DNA of 64,000 nucleotides from Mageeibacillus sp. UBA6976 (GTDB taxonomy: Bacteria; Bacillota; Clostridia; Saccharofermentanales; Saccharofermentanaceae), in the NCBI GenBank assembly GCA_002450155.1, contig DJYO01000027.1:1-64000 (forward strand), given 5' to 3'. The first letter of the stretch is position 1; each line of letters starts with the position of its first letter. Positions 8,537 to 19,363 of this stretch are shown here, piece by piece. The notes beneath the pieces were generated by a model that did no database searches, was not told the DNA's origin, and was given only the letters and a program-made list of their open reading frames with translations. A program made the translations under genes and the position numbers.

Positions 8537-10018
8537 TTATTGGATATCGTACACACCATTGACATTCTCGTCAATTGCTGTCTTAAGGAGCTGATAAGCC
8601 GGCCATACACCATAACTGTAAGTATCTGTACCGCCGTCATTGAGAAGTTCCTTATTGTAGACATAGAATGAGGAATACTCACCGTCTATTACAACATAGC
8701 ACGACTCTGTATCTCTGGTATAGAAAGCATACTCATGAGTTACATAGTCTCTTGTTACGATCGTAATAGTCATTACAGGCTCTGCCGACATATCTACTGT
8801 AGCTGATGTATCAAATCCGCCGAGAGCAATACATGAGATCGCCTCATAAAGAGTTGCGCAGTAGGAACGTCCGTCAGAGTTAAAGATCTTGGCATTCCTG
8901 CCGTCAAGAGTTACCGTAGACCCCTCTGCACTTATTGATTCAGAAGGCTTAACATCAAGCTTTAACTCAAATGACTCATCTCCACTCGTACCTCTTATAG
9001 AAGAAACATTAGATACATTGTTGGATGCTACATAGGAGCTGAGAAGAGTCATTACCGGAGTCTCAAGACCCTTGATCTGCATCTCGGATACCATGAAGTA
9101 CTTATTCATTCCGGATACATATCCGTAATAGAAGCCGGCCATATTACTGGAGAAGAATACATCCTTCTCAGTGCCGTCCTTAAGGATAAGTGAGAATGAG
9201 AATTCAGGATCATCAAGACCGTAAGATGCAAGATCAGCATCAGAGATCTCCATAAACTCGGATATCTCAAGAGTAGCAACATACTCTACCAGATTCTCAA
9301 AATAAGGGCTTGCCTGAATAGTAAAAGGCTTGTAGATAAAGTACTGTGGCTCACCTGTTTCTTCGTAGATCTGGCAGGTAGCTTCAATAGCAAGTCCATC
9401 TGACTTCCTGTTAAACTTGACTATATCGAGATTATCAAAGCTTATGTTGAGGAGCTGTGACTCAAGGAAGTTAACAGAAGTCATCTCTGCCTGAGAAAGC
9501 TTACCTACACCAACGGTATAAACATCGTTAGAACCATCGAGCCTCATGTAGCACATTGTACCGTCGATAGTCCTATTGCCGATATATACAGTATATGTGC
9601 TGCCTGTAAATGTAGTGATAGTTACTGTATAAGCAGGATCATCAAGTCCGTATTCAGCAAAATTGCCGGAGCTTGATATGAGAGAATCACAGGAATATCC
9701 GGACAGGAGTGATACGAATGATGCCATGGTACTCTGGGAATAACTTGCACCTTCTTCCTTATCACTGCCCTCGTAGGAATAAATGATATTCCCCAGTGAA
9801 TCTACCGAAGCTTTGATATCTACAACAGGCGAACCCTCAACATTGGAAGTAACTGTTACATCCTGGACATCCTGAACACCGATATACAGAACGTCTATCA
9901 TGGTTTCGGCAGTCTCTTCAGGCTTATTGGCATTCTGATATATAAAATACCCGGCAACGCCCAAAGCAAGGACTATAAGGACGATCAGAGGAATTAATAG
10001 ATTCTTTGCTGATTTCAT
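8537..10018 (-). CDS. DUF4340 domain protein
   Basis: A 493-residue protein with an N-terminal membrane anchor at about residues 7-27 and an extracytoplasmic body with the DUF4340 pattern repeated: phrases like YGLDDPAYTVTI and YGLDDPEFSFSLILKDG followed by a GNR or SSN turn. DUF4340 proteins are regularly encoded beside GldA/F/G-type ABC transporters. The gene starts 2 nt after the GldG-like gene without a strong ribosome binding site, so translation is probably coupled. Biochemical role unknown. Confidence 0.8.
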   Translation of the reverse strand: MKSAKNLLIPLIVLIVLALGVAGYFIYQNANKPEETAETMIDVLYIGVQDVQDVTVTSNVEGSPVVDIKASVDSLGNIIYSYEGSDKEEGASYSQSTMASFVSLLSGYSCDSLISSSGNFAEYGLDDPAYTVTITTFTGSTYTVYIGNRTIDGTMCYMRLDGSNDVYTVGVGKLSQAEMTSVNFLESQLLNISFDNLDIVKFNRKSDGLAIEATCQIYEETGEPQYFIYKPFTIQASPYFENLVEYVATLEISEFMEISDADLASYGLDDPEFSFSLILKDGTEKDVFFSSNMAGFYYGYVSGMNKYFMVSEMQIKGLETPVMTLLSSYVASNNVSNVSSIRGTSGDESFELKLDVKPSESISAEGSTVTLDGRNAKIFNSDGRSYCATLYEAISCIALGGFDTSATVDMSAEPVMTITIVTRDYVTHEYAFYTRDTESCYVVIDGEYSSFYVYNKELLNDGGTDTYSYGVWPAYQLLKTAIDENVNGVYDIQ

Positions 10019-10020
10019 AA

Positions 10021-11520
10021 TTAGAGATTCTTCCTTCTGTTATAGACTATAGCTGCTGCAATAACGAGTCCCAAAGGAATAACGATCATGAATATAACAA
10101 GCACCATGGTCTGAGCTGAACCGGTTACCTTGGTCTGATCGAGAGAATAATCATCAAGCGGCTTGGATACTATCTGCAGAGCATCAGAATCATCTGTACC
10201 GAGGAGCATTCTAATGACTGCTCTTAAGAACTCGACATTGGAATCATTGAAACCGAAGTTTGCGATATAGTTGTCAGAAGTAAAGTTTGTAGTACCAAAT
10301 ACCATTACTTCCGGCGGATCTACCATGCCGTCAAATGTTCCGTACATTGCAACATTATACTGACCTTCATTCTCATAATCGGTTGTCTGGCCATTCTCAT
10401 CTGTCTTAACCGCCATTGCATTTTCTGAAGTGCTTGCAACCGGGTAAACCTGAATGTAGGAATGAGGTGTACCAAAATCTCTTACAGGCCTTGCAAATGA
10501 GCTCTTAAACTGTGTGAAGTCTGCAAGCTCATTATTAACGGATACTATCTGACCGTTAAGGTCTGTCAGTGAATTGAATCCTGATGACTCCAGCTGATAA
10601 GAAGCATTGTTATCTCTTATTACAGAATCATCGATATGAAGGCTTACATAGTGAAGTACATTATTAAGGTTTGTGAACTTCTCTGTAACGTTTGAAGCGC
10701 TGTAGTTTACTGCTACGATCATATCTCCGCCGTTATAGAGGTACTCCTGGAGCTTAACGTACATGGACTCAGAGATATCTGTGTTAGGACCGTTAAGGAT
10801 AAGGAGGTTACAATCTTCAGGAACTGTAAAGTTATCAGATACAGGGAGCTCAGATACATCGCATCCGATAGATTCCAAGATGCTCGTAAGATATACAGAA
10901 CCCTCTTCCTGGAGACCTGTAATGATATATGCCCTGAAGCTGTATCCACGGGCAAGCTGAAGGATAGCATTTGTAAATGTATATTCAACATTGTTTGCCG
11001 TAGGGACCATGGCATAGCTTGTGCTCTGGGAATTATCATAAGCAAAGCAATCGTAAGGAGAAATAACCTTAACGTTATTGTTATAGGCAACTACGTAGTT
11101 TCCGCTGCTGAGATCATAAACGCCCTTGGGATCCAATTGATTTATGATCGAAGGATAAACTTCAGGATTAATGTATTCTACTGTGATCCTGCCGTTGGAC
11201 TTGGCCTGATAGTCGTCAAGGAGCGGAACTATATACTGATAAGGAGAATTAGCAAGATTCTCAGGCTTATCAAGGAGTCCGATGATCCTGATGTTGGAAT
11301 CCTGAGGCAATGAATTAATATAATCTATAGACTCCTGAGATAGCGAGTTATTGCCGGACATTGAGAAGTCAAATGAGAGTGCCTTGCCAAGAAGTCCGTC
11401 AAAAAGGATATTTGCAAGAAGCAATATCGCAACAAGTATGATCACAGACCAGAATGAGACAAATCTCAGAGTCTTTGCCCTGTTATCGGTCTTAACTTTA
11501 TTTTTATCTTTGTTAGCCAT
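10021..11520 (-). CDS. GldG-like ABC transporter auxiliary protein
   Basis: A 499-residue protein with one membrane segment at about residues 26-46, a large extracytoplasmic domain of the ABC-type uncharacterised transport (GldG) family, and a second membrane segment close to the C-terminus followed by YNRRKNL. The order TM, auxiliary domain, TM is typical of GldG proteins. It follows the permease gene by 26 nt. In Bacteroidota GldA/F/G were linked to gliding; in Firmicutes the substrate is unknown. Confidence 0.85.
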   Translation of the reverse strand: MANKDKNKVKTDNRAKTLRFVSFWSVIILVAILLLANILFDGLLGKALSFDFSMSGNNSLSQESIDYINSLPQDSNIRIIGLLDKPENLANSPYQYIVPLLDDYQAKSNGRITVEYINPEVYPSIINQLDPKGVYDLSSGNYVVAYNNNVKVISPYDCFAYDNSQSTSYAMVPTANNVEYTFTNAILQLARGYSFRAYIITGLQEEGSVYLTSILESIGCDVSELPVSDNFTVPEDCNLLILNGPNTDISESMYVKLQEYLYNGGDMIVAVNYSASNVTEKFTNLNNVLHYVSLHIDDSVIRDNNASYQLESSGFNSLTDLNGQIVSVNNELADFTQFKSSFARPVRDFGTPHSYIQVYPVASTSENAMAVKTDENGQTTDYENEGQYNVAMYGTFDGMVDPPEVMVFGTTNFTSDNYIANFGFNDSNVEFLRAVIRMLLGTDDSDALQIVSKPLDDYSLDQTKVTGSAQTMVLVIFMIVIPLGLVIAAAIVYNRRKNL

Positions 11521-11546
11521 AATACGAAATATACTCCTTTACAAAA

Positions 11547-12314
11547 TCAACCCTGGCTCCAGCGCTTCTTCTCGAGAACGCGGAATGCAAGATAAAGAAA
11601 CAGGACTGCAACAGACAGGCAGAACAGCAATGCAGATACTGAGAACACACCAAATCTGAAATCCTGTGTCTTGGCAAAAGGATCAAGCCAGCTTATGCCA
11701 TCTGTTATCTTAGAACCTATCTTGGCAGCAGACTCGGAATTAACTCCAAGGTTACCTAATACTGCTGTGACAGCGTTGCCGAAATATGTGGAGATAGTGC
11801 TGATAAGCTGGATAACAAGGATCATGATAAAGCAGAAGATCGCCGCTATTATCTGGCTGTCAGTTATAGTAGAAGCAAGGATACCGATGCCGATAAACAT
11901 AAAAGCCATGAAGAAGAATACGATAACTGAACCCCATACACCTACTCCGACTGAACCGCCGCAAGCTTTGGTTACGATCATATGAATGAATACGTTAGAG
12001 AACATTACTGCAAAAAGAGCTGTTGCAGCAAGGAACTTGCCCATTACTACGGAGAAGAGATTAACGGGTGTGGTGTAATAGAGGACTTCTGTTCCCCTCT
12101 TCTTATCTTCTGCAAAAAGGCCCATCGTGATAATGGGGATGATTATAACGAAGAAATTCCTGAGGGAATTGATCTCAGAGCTGAGATTAACTCCACCGCC
12201 GCTGAACTGTGAATAGAAAAGAAATCCGGAGAGGAATGAGAATATGGCAATTGCCACATAACCTACCGGGGATCTGAAATATGAGAGGAATTCTCTCTTG
12301 AATATCGCTATCAT
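11547..12314 (-). CDS. ABC-2 type permease (GldF-like)
   Basis: A 255-residue permease with six hydrophobic segments, opening FKREFLSYFRSPVGYV and containing the ABC-2 coupling region AEDKKRGTEVLYYTTPV around residue 70. This is the usual GldF architecture. It starts 11 nt after the ATPase gene with GGAGGG upstream of the ATG. It should form the channel with the ATPase encoded just before it and work with the GldG-like and DUF4340 proteins. Confidence 0.85.
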   Translation of the reverse strand: MIAIFKREFLSYFRSPVGYVAIAIFSFLSGFLFYSQFSGGGVNLSSEINSLRNFFVIIIPIITMGLFAEDKKRGTEVLYYTTPVNLFSVVMGKFLAATALFAVMFSNVFIHMIVTKACGGSVGVGVWGSVIVFFFMAFMFIGIGILASTITDSQIIAAIFCFIMILVIQLISTISTYFGNAVTAVLGNLGVNSESAAKIGSKITDGISWLDPFAKTQDFRFGVFSVSALLFCLSVAVLFLYLAFRVLEKKRWSQG

Positions 12315-12325
12315 ATATACCCTCC

Positions 12326-13264
12326 TTAACCTTGTGCCGTAATACTGAGGAAGATCTCCTCAAGAGACGGATCTAATGAACGGAACTCCAGGATCGGCCA
12401 CCCGGCCTTAGCCATTGCGAAGAATACGGAAGCTCTTACATCTGATGCGGATGTAGTATCGACAGTAAGCTCGATCTCATGGATATCGCCGTCAGAGATC
12501 CTGGGTGATACATTAACAACACCGGGAACTGAATGGATCTTGGCAGATACATCCTTAACAGGGCCTTTGAATGAGAGCAGGAGCTTGGATGAACCTGACA
12601 GTCTCTTAGACAGATCAGAGATAGTATCTATTGCAGCAACCTTACCCTTATTGATGATAACAACTCTGTCAGCAACTGCCTGGATCTCAGACAGGATATG
12701 TGAGCTTATGATTACGGAATGGGACTTAGCAAGTGTCTTGATGAGCTTACGTATCTCGAGGATCTGATTAGGATCGAGACCTACGGTAGGCTCGTCAAGG
12801 ATGAGGATAGCAGGATCTCCGACTATAGCCTGGGCGATTCCCACTCTCTGCTTATAACCCTTGGAAAGGTTACCGATGAGACGGTCAGCAACATCTGTGA
12901 TCTTGACCATGGATATGATCTTGGCAAGATGCTCCTTGCGCTCTGACTTCTTGACACCCTTCATATCACATATGAAGTTCAGATACTCAAGAACTGTCAT
13001 ATCAAGATAGAGCGGAGGTAATTCAGGAAGATAGCCTATATTCTTCTTAGCAAGTTCAGGCTCTTCAAGAATATCATGACCATTGACCTTGACAGTACCT
13101 GAAGTAGAAGACAGATACCCGGTAATAATATTCATGGTAGTTGACTTACCTGCACCGTTTGGTCCAAGGAAGCCAAGGACTTCATCGTCGTTTACAGTGA
13201 AAGAGATGCCGTTAACGGCTTTCTTATCACCATAGTGTTTCACCAGATTATTGATCTCAATCAT
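12326..13264 (-). CDS. ABC transporter ATPase (GldA-like)
   Basis: A 312-residue ATPase with Walker A GPNGAGKST near residue 36, the signature LSKGYKQRVGIAQA, Walker B ILILDEPTVGLDP, and the switch His in IIISSHILSE. A C-terminal extension of about 90 residues after the nucleotide-binding domain is normal for this class. GGAGG lies 8 nt before the ATG. It opens an operon of eight genes (to 3823) with gaps of 26 nt or less. ATP hydrolysis should power the GldF-like permease. Confidence 0.9.
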   Translation of the reverse strand: MIEINNLVKHYGDKKAVNGISFTVNDDEVLGFLGPNGAGKSTTMNIITGYLSSTSGTVKVNGHDILEEPELAKKNIGYLPELPPLYLDMTVLEYLNFICDMKGVKKSERKEHLAKIISMVKITDVADRLIGNLSKGYKQRVGIAQAIVGDPAILILDEPTVGLDPNQILEIRKLIKTLAKSHSVIISSHILSEIQAVADRVVIINKGKVAAIDTISDLSKRLSGSSKLLLSFKGPVKDVSAKIHSVPGVVNVSPRISDGDIHEIELTVDTTSASDVRASVFFAMAKAGWPILEFRSLDPSLEEIFLSITAQG

Positions 13265-13352
13265 GGCATACCTCCATATAAAATGCGTACAGTATATTGT
13301 ATCTCAAAGTAGTGAAATTCAAAACTATTATTTTAAATAATATAAATACAGG

Positions 13353-14117
13353 TCACCCCAGCCTCAAAGTCGCCATAAACACCTTAGTATCACCGTTCTT
13401 GTAACCATATACGCTGTACTGGTCATCCTGACCGGTAATATACAGCTCTACCTTCTCCCCTGCCTTGACCTCGCTATTGTAGTTTATAGTGATCTCATTT
13501 ATGCGGGACACATCGACTCCGTCCTTGAACAGCGCATCGTAGACCCACGCCGTGTAGCGTGAGTTATTTACATGCCTGTTGCGGTCAAGCTCTGAAAAAT
13601 CCGCATATTTCAAGATGACCGGCTTATCTGTAGCTTTAGCGATATCAGCTTTATCGGGAAATACTAATTTAGGACAGTTCTCGCCAAAGATCTTATAGTC
13701 TATTGCCGAATTGTCTTCAGGAAGCTCAGGTCTCTTCCTGGCAATGACGGGTCTGTGTGTATTCCAGTCAGCAAGGATCCATATGGAAGTTGCTTTGCCG
13801 ATCTGATGGCCATTACTGTCCAATATCTCGAAATCTCTGCCATAGGAGATCTTATCAAGTCCGGTAAACCAGGTCTTGATCTTAAAACTCTCATTCCAGG
13901 AAGGGAGTGAATCAAACTTAAGCCTCATCCTTAGGATTATCCAGCAGATATTATTCTGTTTTAAGAAATCAGTGCCGTAGCCGGCTTTGCCCGAGCCCTT
14001 CTCGGCAGCTTCCTGAAGATCGCCTATAAGTACCGATGCAAAAAGCTTATCACCTATACCGCATTCCGTTGCCTTGCCGGTTATATCAATACTTACTACG
14101 CCTTCCTGATCTTCCAT
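13353..14117 (-). CDS. acyl-ACP thioesterase (FatA/FatB family)
   Basis: A 254-residue protein made of two hot-dog domains. The first carries WIILRMRLKFDSLPSW and the strand-loop YGRDFEILDSNGHQIG, the second FSELDRNRHVNNSRYTAWVYD, which is the conserved Asn/His region of the family. Such enzymes release free fatty acids from acyl carrier protein in the cytoplasm. The gene begins 3 nt after the stop of the upstream membrane protein gene. An acpP gene is present in this window at 35342, but not adjacent. Confidence 0.85.
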   Translation of the reverse strand: MEDQEGVVSIDITGKATECGIGDKLFASVLIGDLQEAAEKGSGKAGYGTDFLKQNNICWIILRMRLKFDSLPSWNESFKIKTWFTGLDKISYGRDFEILDSNGHQIGKATSIWILADWNTHRPVIARKRPELPEDNSAIDYKIFGENCPKLVFPDKADIAKATDKPVILKYADFSELDRNRHVNNSRYTAWVYDALFKDGVDVSRINEITINYNSEVKAGEKVELYITGQDDQYSVYGYKNGDTKVFMATLRLG

Positions 14118-14120
14118 CTG

Positions 14121-14672
14121 TTAAGACTCCTCTGCAACATAAGGTGCCGTATTCCTGGGATTATAACGTCTGAAGACCTTATACATCTCCGGCTTAAAGT
14201 GAAATATGACAATATACTTGACGCCTTCGCTGTTAACAAAGGTATACCAATAATCATCTGTTACAGGGAAATCTGAGTTTGATGTAACCTTAAGCTCAAA
14301 CTCGCTGTCTCTCCTGTCCGAACTGAACCTGTCACAGGTTACAGGTCCTATATATTCACAATCCCTGATGGAGAACTCAGCCAGCTCTTCCCTCTTGCTC
14401 CTCGCAAATATCCTGGCAACATTGAACAGCTCGTTGGAAATCTCGATCTCATATTCAACATACTGCCTCCTGATAAGGACAACGACTCCCCAGACTATGG
14501 CAGCGGATAACATACCTGTAATGAATATGATGTTTATTCCCAAAAGTATCGGCACCAGGTTCAGAAGAACGATAAAGATAGCTGCAGTAATGATAATAAA
14601 GACCTTGAACAAAACACCTTTTGTCCCGTTGTCTCTTACTATGTGACTCTCAATAAAACTGTCTTGTATCAT
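14121..14672 (-). CDS. small membrane protein (possibly DUF6106)
   Basis: A 183-residue protein with two hydrophobic segments (about residues 20-43 and 47-67) followed by a soluble C-terminal domain with YEIEISNELFNVARIF and a conserved-looking aromatic stretch DDYWYTFVNSEGVKYIV. It resembles the clostridial DUF6106 family as I remember it, but I cannot confirm this. It precedes the acyl-ACP thioesterase by 3 nt, so the two are co-transcribed. Function unknown. Confidence 0.65.
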   Translation of the reverse strand: MIQDSFIESHIVRDNGTKGVLFKVFIIITAAIFIVLLNLVPILLGINIIFITGMLSAAIVWGVVVLIRRQYVEYEIEISNELFNVARIFARSKREELAEFSIRDCEYIGPVTCDRFSSDRRDSEFELKVTSNSDFPVTDDYWYTFVNSEGVKYIVIFHFKPEMYKVFRRYNPRNTAPYVAEES

Positions 14673-14712
14673 AAATACCTCTGCAAAAACAGAATATATA
14701 ATACCACAATGT

Positions 14713-14740
14713 AAAAATGCTGCCCATATAGAGCAGCATT
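14713..14740 (-). terminator. terminator after groL
   Basis: An 8-bp perfect stem (aatgctgc at 14716-14723 with gcagcatt at 14733-14740) followed leftward by a short T run, located 24 nt past the groL stop. Confidence 0.75.
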
Positions 14741-14763
14741 CTTACAATTTTAACTAATTTATA

Positions 14764-16383
<1,620 letters not shown>

Positions 16384-16400
16384 TCACCTCCAAATTATTA

Positions 16401-16688
16401 TCAGTCTTCAACGATGGCTACGATATCATCCTGGCGAACAACGATATATTCTTCGCCTTCGAGCTTAACATTTGTGCCTGCATAATCACGGATGATAACC
16501 TTCTGTCCAACTTTTACGTCCATCTTTATCTCGTTGCCATCAACAATTCCACCGGGACCAACTGCGATGATCTCAGCTACCTGAGGCTTCTCCTGAGCGC
16601 CGGAAGAAAGGATGATACCGCTTGCGGTCTTCTCTTCTGCCTGAAGCTTCTTTACTACTACCTTATCTGCTAAAGGTTTAATTGTCAT
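16401..16688 (-). CDS. groS: co-chaperonin GroES (Hsp10)
   Basis: A 95-residue GroES starting MTIKPLADKVVVKK, with the mobile loop around GIILSSGAQEKP and the typical IIRDYAGTNVKLEGEEYI end. It caps GroEL. The start at 16688 is set by GGAGG 8 nt upstream; the frame is open for 13 more codons but they lack a binding site. Expression is expected to be heat-inducible through the CIRCE element immediately upstream. Confidence 0.97.
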   Translation of the reverse strand: MTIKPLADKVVVKKLQAEEKTASGIILSSGAQEKPQVAEIIAVGPGGIVDGNEIKMDVKVGQKVIIRDYAGTNVKLEGEEYIVVRQDDIVAIVED

Positions 16689-16720
16689 AATAAATACCTC
16701 CAATACATAAAAAATTGTGG

Positions 16721-16747
16721 TTAGCACTCACAAGCAAAGAGTGCTAA
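16721..16747. promoter_or_regulatory. CIRCE operator (HrcA site) of groESL
   Basis: A perfect inverted repeat TTAGCACTC, 9-nt spacer, GAGTGCTAA. This is the consensus CIRCE element bound by the heat-shock repressor HrcA. It lies between the groS promoter and start codon. hrcA itself is not in the window. Confidence 0.97.
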
Positions 16748-16757
16748 ACCACAACTA

Positions 16758-16786
16758 AATATAATCGTGTTTTTAGATTATGTCAA
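16758..16786 (-). promoter_or_regulatory. groESL promoter
   Basis: TTGACA (16781-16786), a 17-nt spacer, then TATATT (16758-16763), reading leftward, followed within 10 nt by the CIRCE element. Confidence 0.85.
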
Positions 16787-16816
16787 TACGAATATCAAAA
16801 AAAGTCAAAAACCGAT

Positions 16817-18181
16817 TTACTCAATAAGATCCTCGATAGGGATATCCGTATCACAGCGTGAAAGAGACGGAACATGCTTAGGAAGTCTGACTTCGTCAAA
16901 GGTGGTAGTCTCACCGTAGAAGAACTCCTGAACATAAGGGATCATGGCATTCCAGTTAGCCCTGATGCTCCATTCGTTGCCATACATACCTGCATTGTAG
17001 CAGCCTCTTATTGGCAGCTGCAGATACTGGATATCAAAGTCATTAAGCGAAGGCAGGAATTCAAATGCATAGCGCTCTATCTCTTCTTTGGGGACATTGG
17101 TAACAATGCAGGACAATACATCATCCATAGCACTGAGCTTGCCGGTAGCAGACATTGCCATAAACTGGTTAAGAACGCTCTGCAATACCTCGACCTGACG
17201 CTCCATACGCTCGTAGTCACCGTTGCCGACATATCTGATCCTGGCATAAGCTACAGCCTGCTGGCCGTTGAGCCATGTGCCGTTTCCGGTACTTGAGATA
17301 GGTGTTGCCTCGCCGTGATAAAGAGCGTTGAGATGCATGTTTGCAACACCAAGCTCTCCGGAAGTCATGTTGACATAGCATCCGCCTACCGCATTAATGA
17401 TACTTGCCATATTAAAGAAATTAACATAAGCATAACCGTCTATCGTGATCCTGAGCTGATTCTCGACAGTTGCCTGCAGGAGTGCCGGGCCACCGTAGTT
17501 CATGGCAGCATTGATCTTACCCGGTGTGGAGTATCCGGGATAGTATGCATAAGAGTCACGGGCTATGGATACGAGTTTTATCGTCTTAGCTTCAGTATCA
17601 ACGGACATGATCATGATGACATCCGCTCTTGAGCCTCTGCCATTTGAAGTATAGCTTCTTGAACGGCTGTCTATACCGATGAGCAGATAGTTCTTGATAT
17701 GATCTTCTTCAATGATCTCATGCTCGGTTGATTCAGTAACATCAGAAAGGGCTACCGTCTCACCCGACTCATTTACGATAGTGATGACGATATTATCGCC
17801 CTCGGCTGTTGTCTCATAAGTGATCTTATTAAGGAGATAATCCTTATACCAGTATGCAAATACAACTATACCGACGATCACACCGACCAAAGCCGCAACG
17901 ATACCTAAGATAACTCTGGTCCTGACTCTCTTCTTATGTTTCTCATTAGCAATCTCAGCCTTATCTTTGTAAGGCAGCGGCTGCAAGGGTTCGATCGCAG
18001 GAGCTTTCTTCTCCCTGGGACCAGCCGCAGGAAGCTCTACAGGTTCACTTATAAGCTCTTCCTGAGAGATCATCTCCTCTGCGTTTACTTCGCCTGCATT
18101 ATGCTTTCCTACTTCTCTTCCATTTACAGAGAGAGAATTCTCATTTGCGTTGTTTTTACCGTCTCCTATTTGATTCCCCAT
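16817..18181 (-). CDS. LytR-CpsA-Psr (LCP) family protein
   Basis: A 454-residue protein with a cytoplasmic N-terminal part of about 85 residues, one membrane segment (about 90-115), and an extracytoplasmic LCP domain from about residue 160: LLIGIDSRSRS, RADVIMIMSVD, and SIARDSYAYYPG, including the Arg and Asp residues that bind pyrophosphate-lipid substrates. LCP enzymes attach polymers to peptidoglycan. The ATG at 18181 lies 1 nt after the galE stop. A TTG four codons upstream is possible, but AAAGGA would be too close to it. Downstream of galE, which makes sugar nucleotides, it fits a cell-surface polysaccharide role. Confidence 0.85.
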   Translation of the reverse strand: MGNQIGDGKNNANENSLSVNGREVGKHNAGEVNAEEMISQEELISEPVELPAAGPREKKAPAIEPLQPLPYKDKAEIANEKHKKRVRTRVILGIVAALVGVIVGIVVFAYWYKDYLLNKITYETTAEGDNIVITIVNESGETVALSDVTESTEHEIIEEDHIKNYLLIGIDSRSRSYTSNGRGSRADVIMIMSVDTEAKTIKLVSIARDSYAYYPGYSTPGKINAAMNYGGPALLQATVENQLRITIDGYAYVNFFNMASIINAVGGCYVNMTSGELGVANMHLNALYHGEATPISSTGNGTWLNGQQAVAYARIRYVGNGDYERMERQVEVLQSVLNQFMAMSATGKLSAMDDVLSCIVTNVPKEEIERYAFEFLPSLNDFDIQYLQLPIRGCYNAGMYGNEWSIRANWNAMIPYVQEFFYGETTTFDEVRLPKHVPSLSRCDTDIPIEDLIE

Positions 18182-18182
18182 A

Positions 18183-19205
18183 TCAATCTTCAAGTCCTTT
18201 CGGATTCATTGTCTGCCACTTCCAACAGGAAGAACACATTGCATTTATATCATACTTGGCTTTAAAACCAAGAACAGACTCAGCCTTATCGGTCTTGGCA
18301 TAAGATACTGCTATATCACCGGGTCTCCTGGGACCGAATACATGCTTTATCTCATGTCCGCAAGCTTTCTCAAATGCGGCGATAGCTTCCTTAACAGTCG
18401 TACCTTCACCTGTTCCGAGATTAAACACACTCACACTATCATTACATCCTGCAAGATAATCTATAGCCTTAACATGACCTTCGGCAAGATCACAAACATG
18501 GATATAATCTCTTATGCATGTGCCGTCTCTTGTGGGATAGTCATCACCAAATACAGTAAGGCAGTCTAAAGTGCCTCCTGCAACCTTGGATATATAAGGG
18601 AACAGATTATTGGGGATGCCTCTTGGGTCTTCGCCGATGAGACCGCTCTCATGAGCTCCTACAGGATTAAAATACCTGAGCAGGCAAACTCTGATATCAG
18701 GATTAGCCTTGGCAAAATCTCTTAAGATCTGCTCAAGCATCCACTTGGTCCAGCCATAAGGATTGGTGCAAACTCCAAGGGGGGATTCCTCAGTAAAAGG
18801 AACATCCTCACTCATTCCATATACGGTTGCAGATGAGCTGAACACAAGATTCCTGACCTTATATTCAGCCATGAGCCTTGCAACAGTTATCATGCTGTCA
18901 ATATTATTCTGATAGTAATCAAGCGGGATCCTTACAGATTCACCTACTGCCTTAAGTCCTGCAAAATGGATAACACTGTCTATCTTATTCTCTTCAAAGA
19001 TCCTGCGCATTGCTTCAATATCGCAACAGTCAGCCTTGTAGAATTTGAATCTCTTATTACAGATCTTCTCCAATCTGTTCTGGACTTCCAATTTGCTGTT
19101 TGCAAGATTATCAACGATTATAACATCGTAGCCGCTCTCATCGAGAGCAATAACGGTATGGGAACCAATATATCCATTACCGCCAGTAACAAGTACCGTA
19201 GGCAT
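18183..19205 (-). CDS. galE: UDP-glucose 4-epimerase
   Basis: A 340-residue short-chain dehydrogenase-type epimerase that interconverts UDP-glucose and UDP-galactose with bound NAD. It has the NAD motif VTGGNGYIGSHT at residues 6-17, the SSSATVYG serine strand, YGWTK with the catalytic Tyr and Lys, and NLGTGEGTTVKE typical of GalE. GGGGAGG precedes the ATG. It is followed 1 nt later by an LCP gene, suggesting supply of galactose units for wall polymers. Confidence 0.93.
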   Translation of the reverse strand: MPTVLVTGGNGYIGSHTVIALDESGYDVIIVDNLANSKLEVQNRLEKICNKRFKFYKADCCDIEAMRRIFEENKIDSVIHFAGLKAVGESVRIPLDYYQNNIDSMITVARLMAEYKVRNLVFSSSATVYGMSEDVPFTEESPLGVCTNPYGWTKWMLEQILRDFAKANPDIRVCLLRYFNPVGAHESGLIGEDPRGIPNNLFPYISKVAGGTLDCLTVFGDDYPTRDGTCIRDYIHVCDLAEGHVKAIDYLAGCNDSVSVFNLGTGEGTTVKEAIAAFEKACGHEIKHVFGPRRPGDIAVSYAKTDKAESVLGFKAKYDINAMCSSCWKWQTMNPKGLED

Positions 19206-19252
19206 AAACTACCTCCCCTAAAACTTCTTAAATATAATAAAACTCAAATCAG

Positions 19253-19290
19253 ATTATTTCCACACATTTGCATTATTTCCACACATTTGC
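19253..19290. repeat. two perfect 19-bp tandem repeats between galE and a two-component system
   Basis: The 19-mer attatttccacacatttgc occurs twice, end to end, at 19253-19271 and 19272-19290, without mismatch. It lies in the 158-nt divergent gap, 48 nt from the galE start and about 74 nt from the response regulator start. A tandem operator for a DNA-binding protein, such as the adjacent response regulator, is a reasonable guess. Confidence 0.85.
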
Positions 19291-19363
19291 ACCAAAATAC
19301 ACTTTTTGTATCGTAATAATCAATTAAAATTATCGTATTTAAACTAAACAACGGAGACATCTG

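Noticed and set aside
19253..19290. Transposon target duplication
   Set aside because: The two copies are directly adjacent with nothing between them and no transposase is near.
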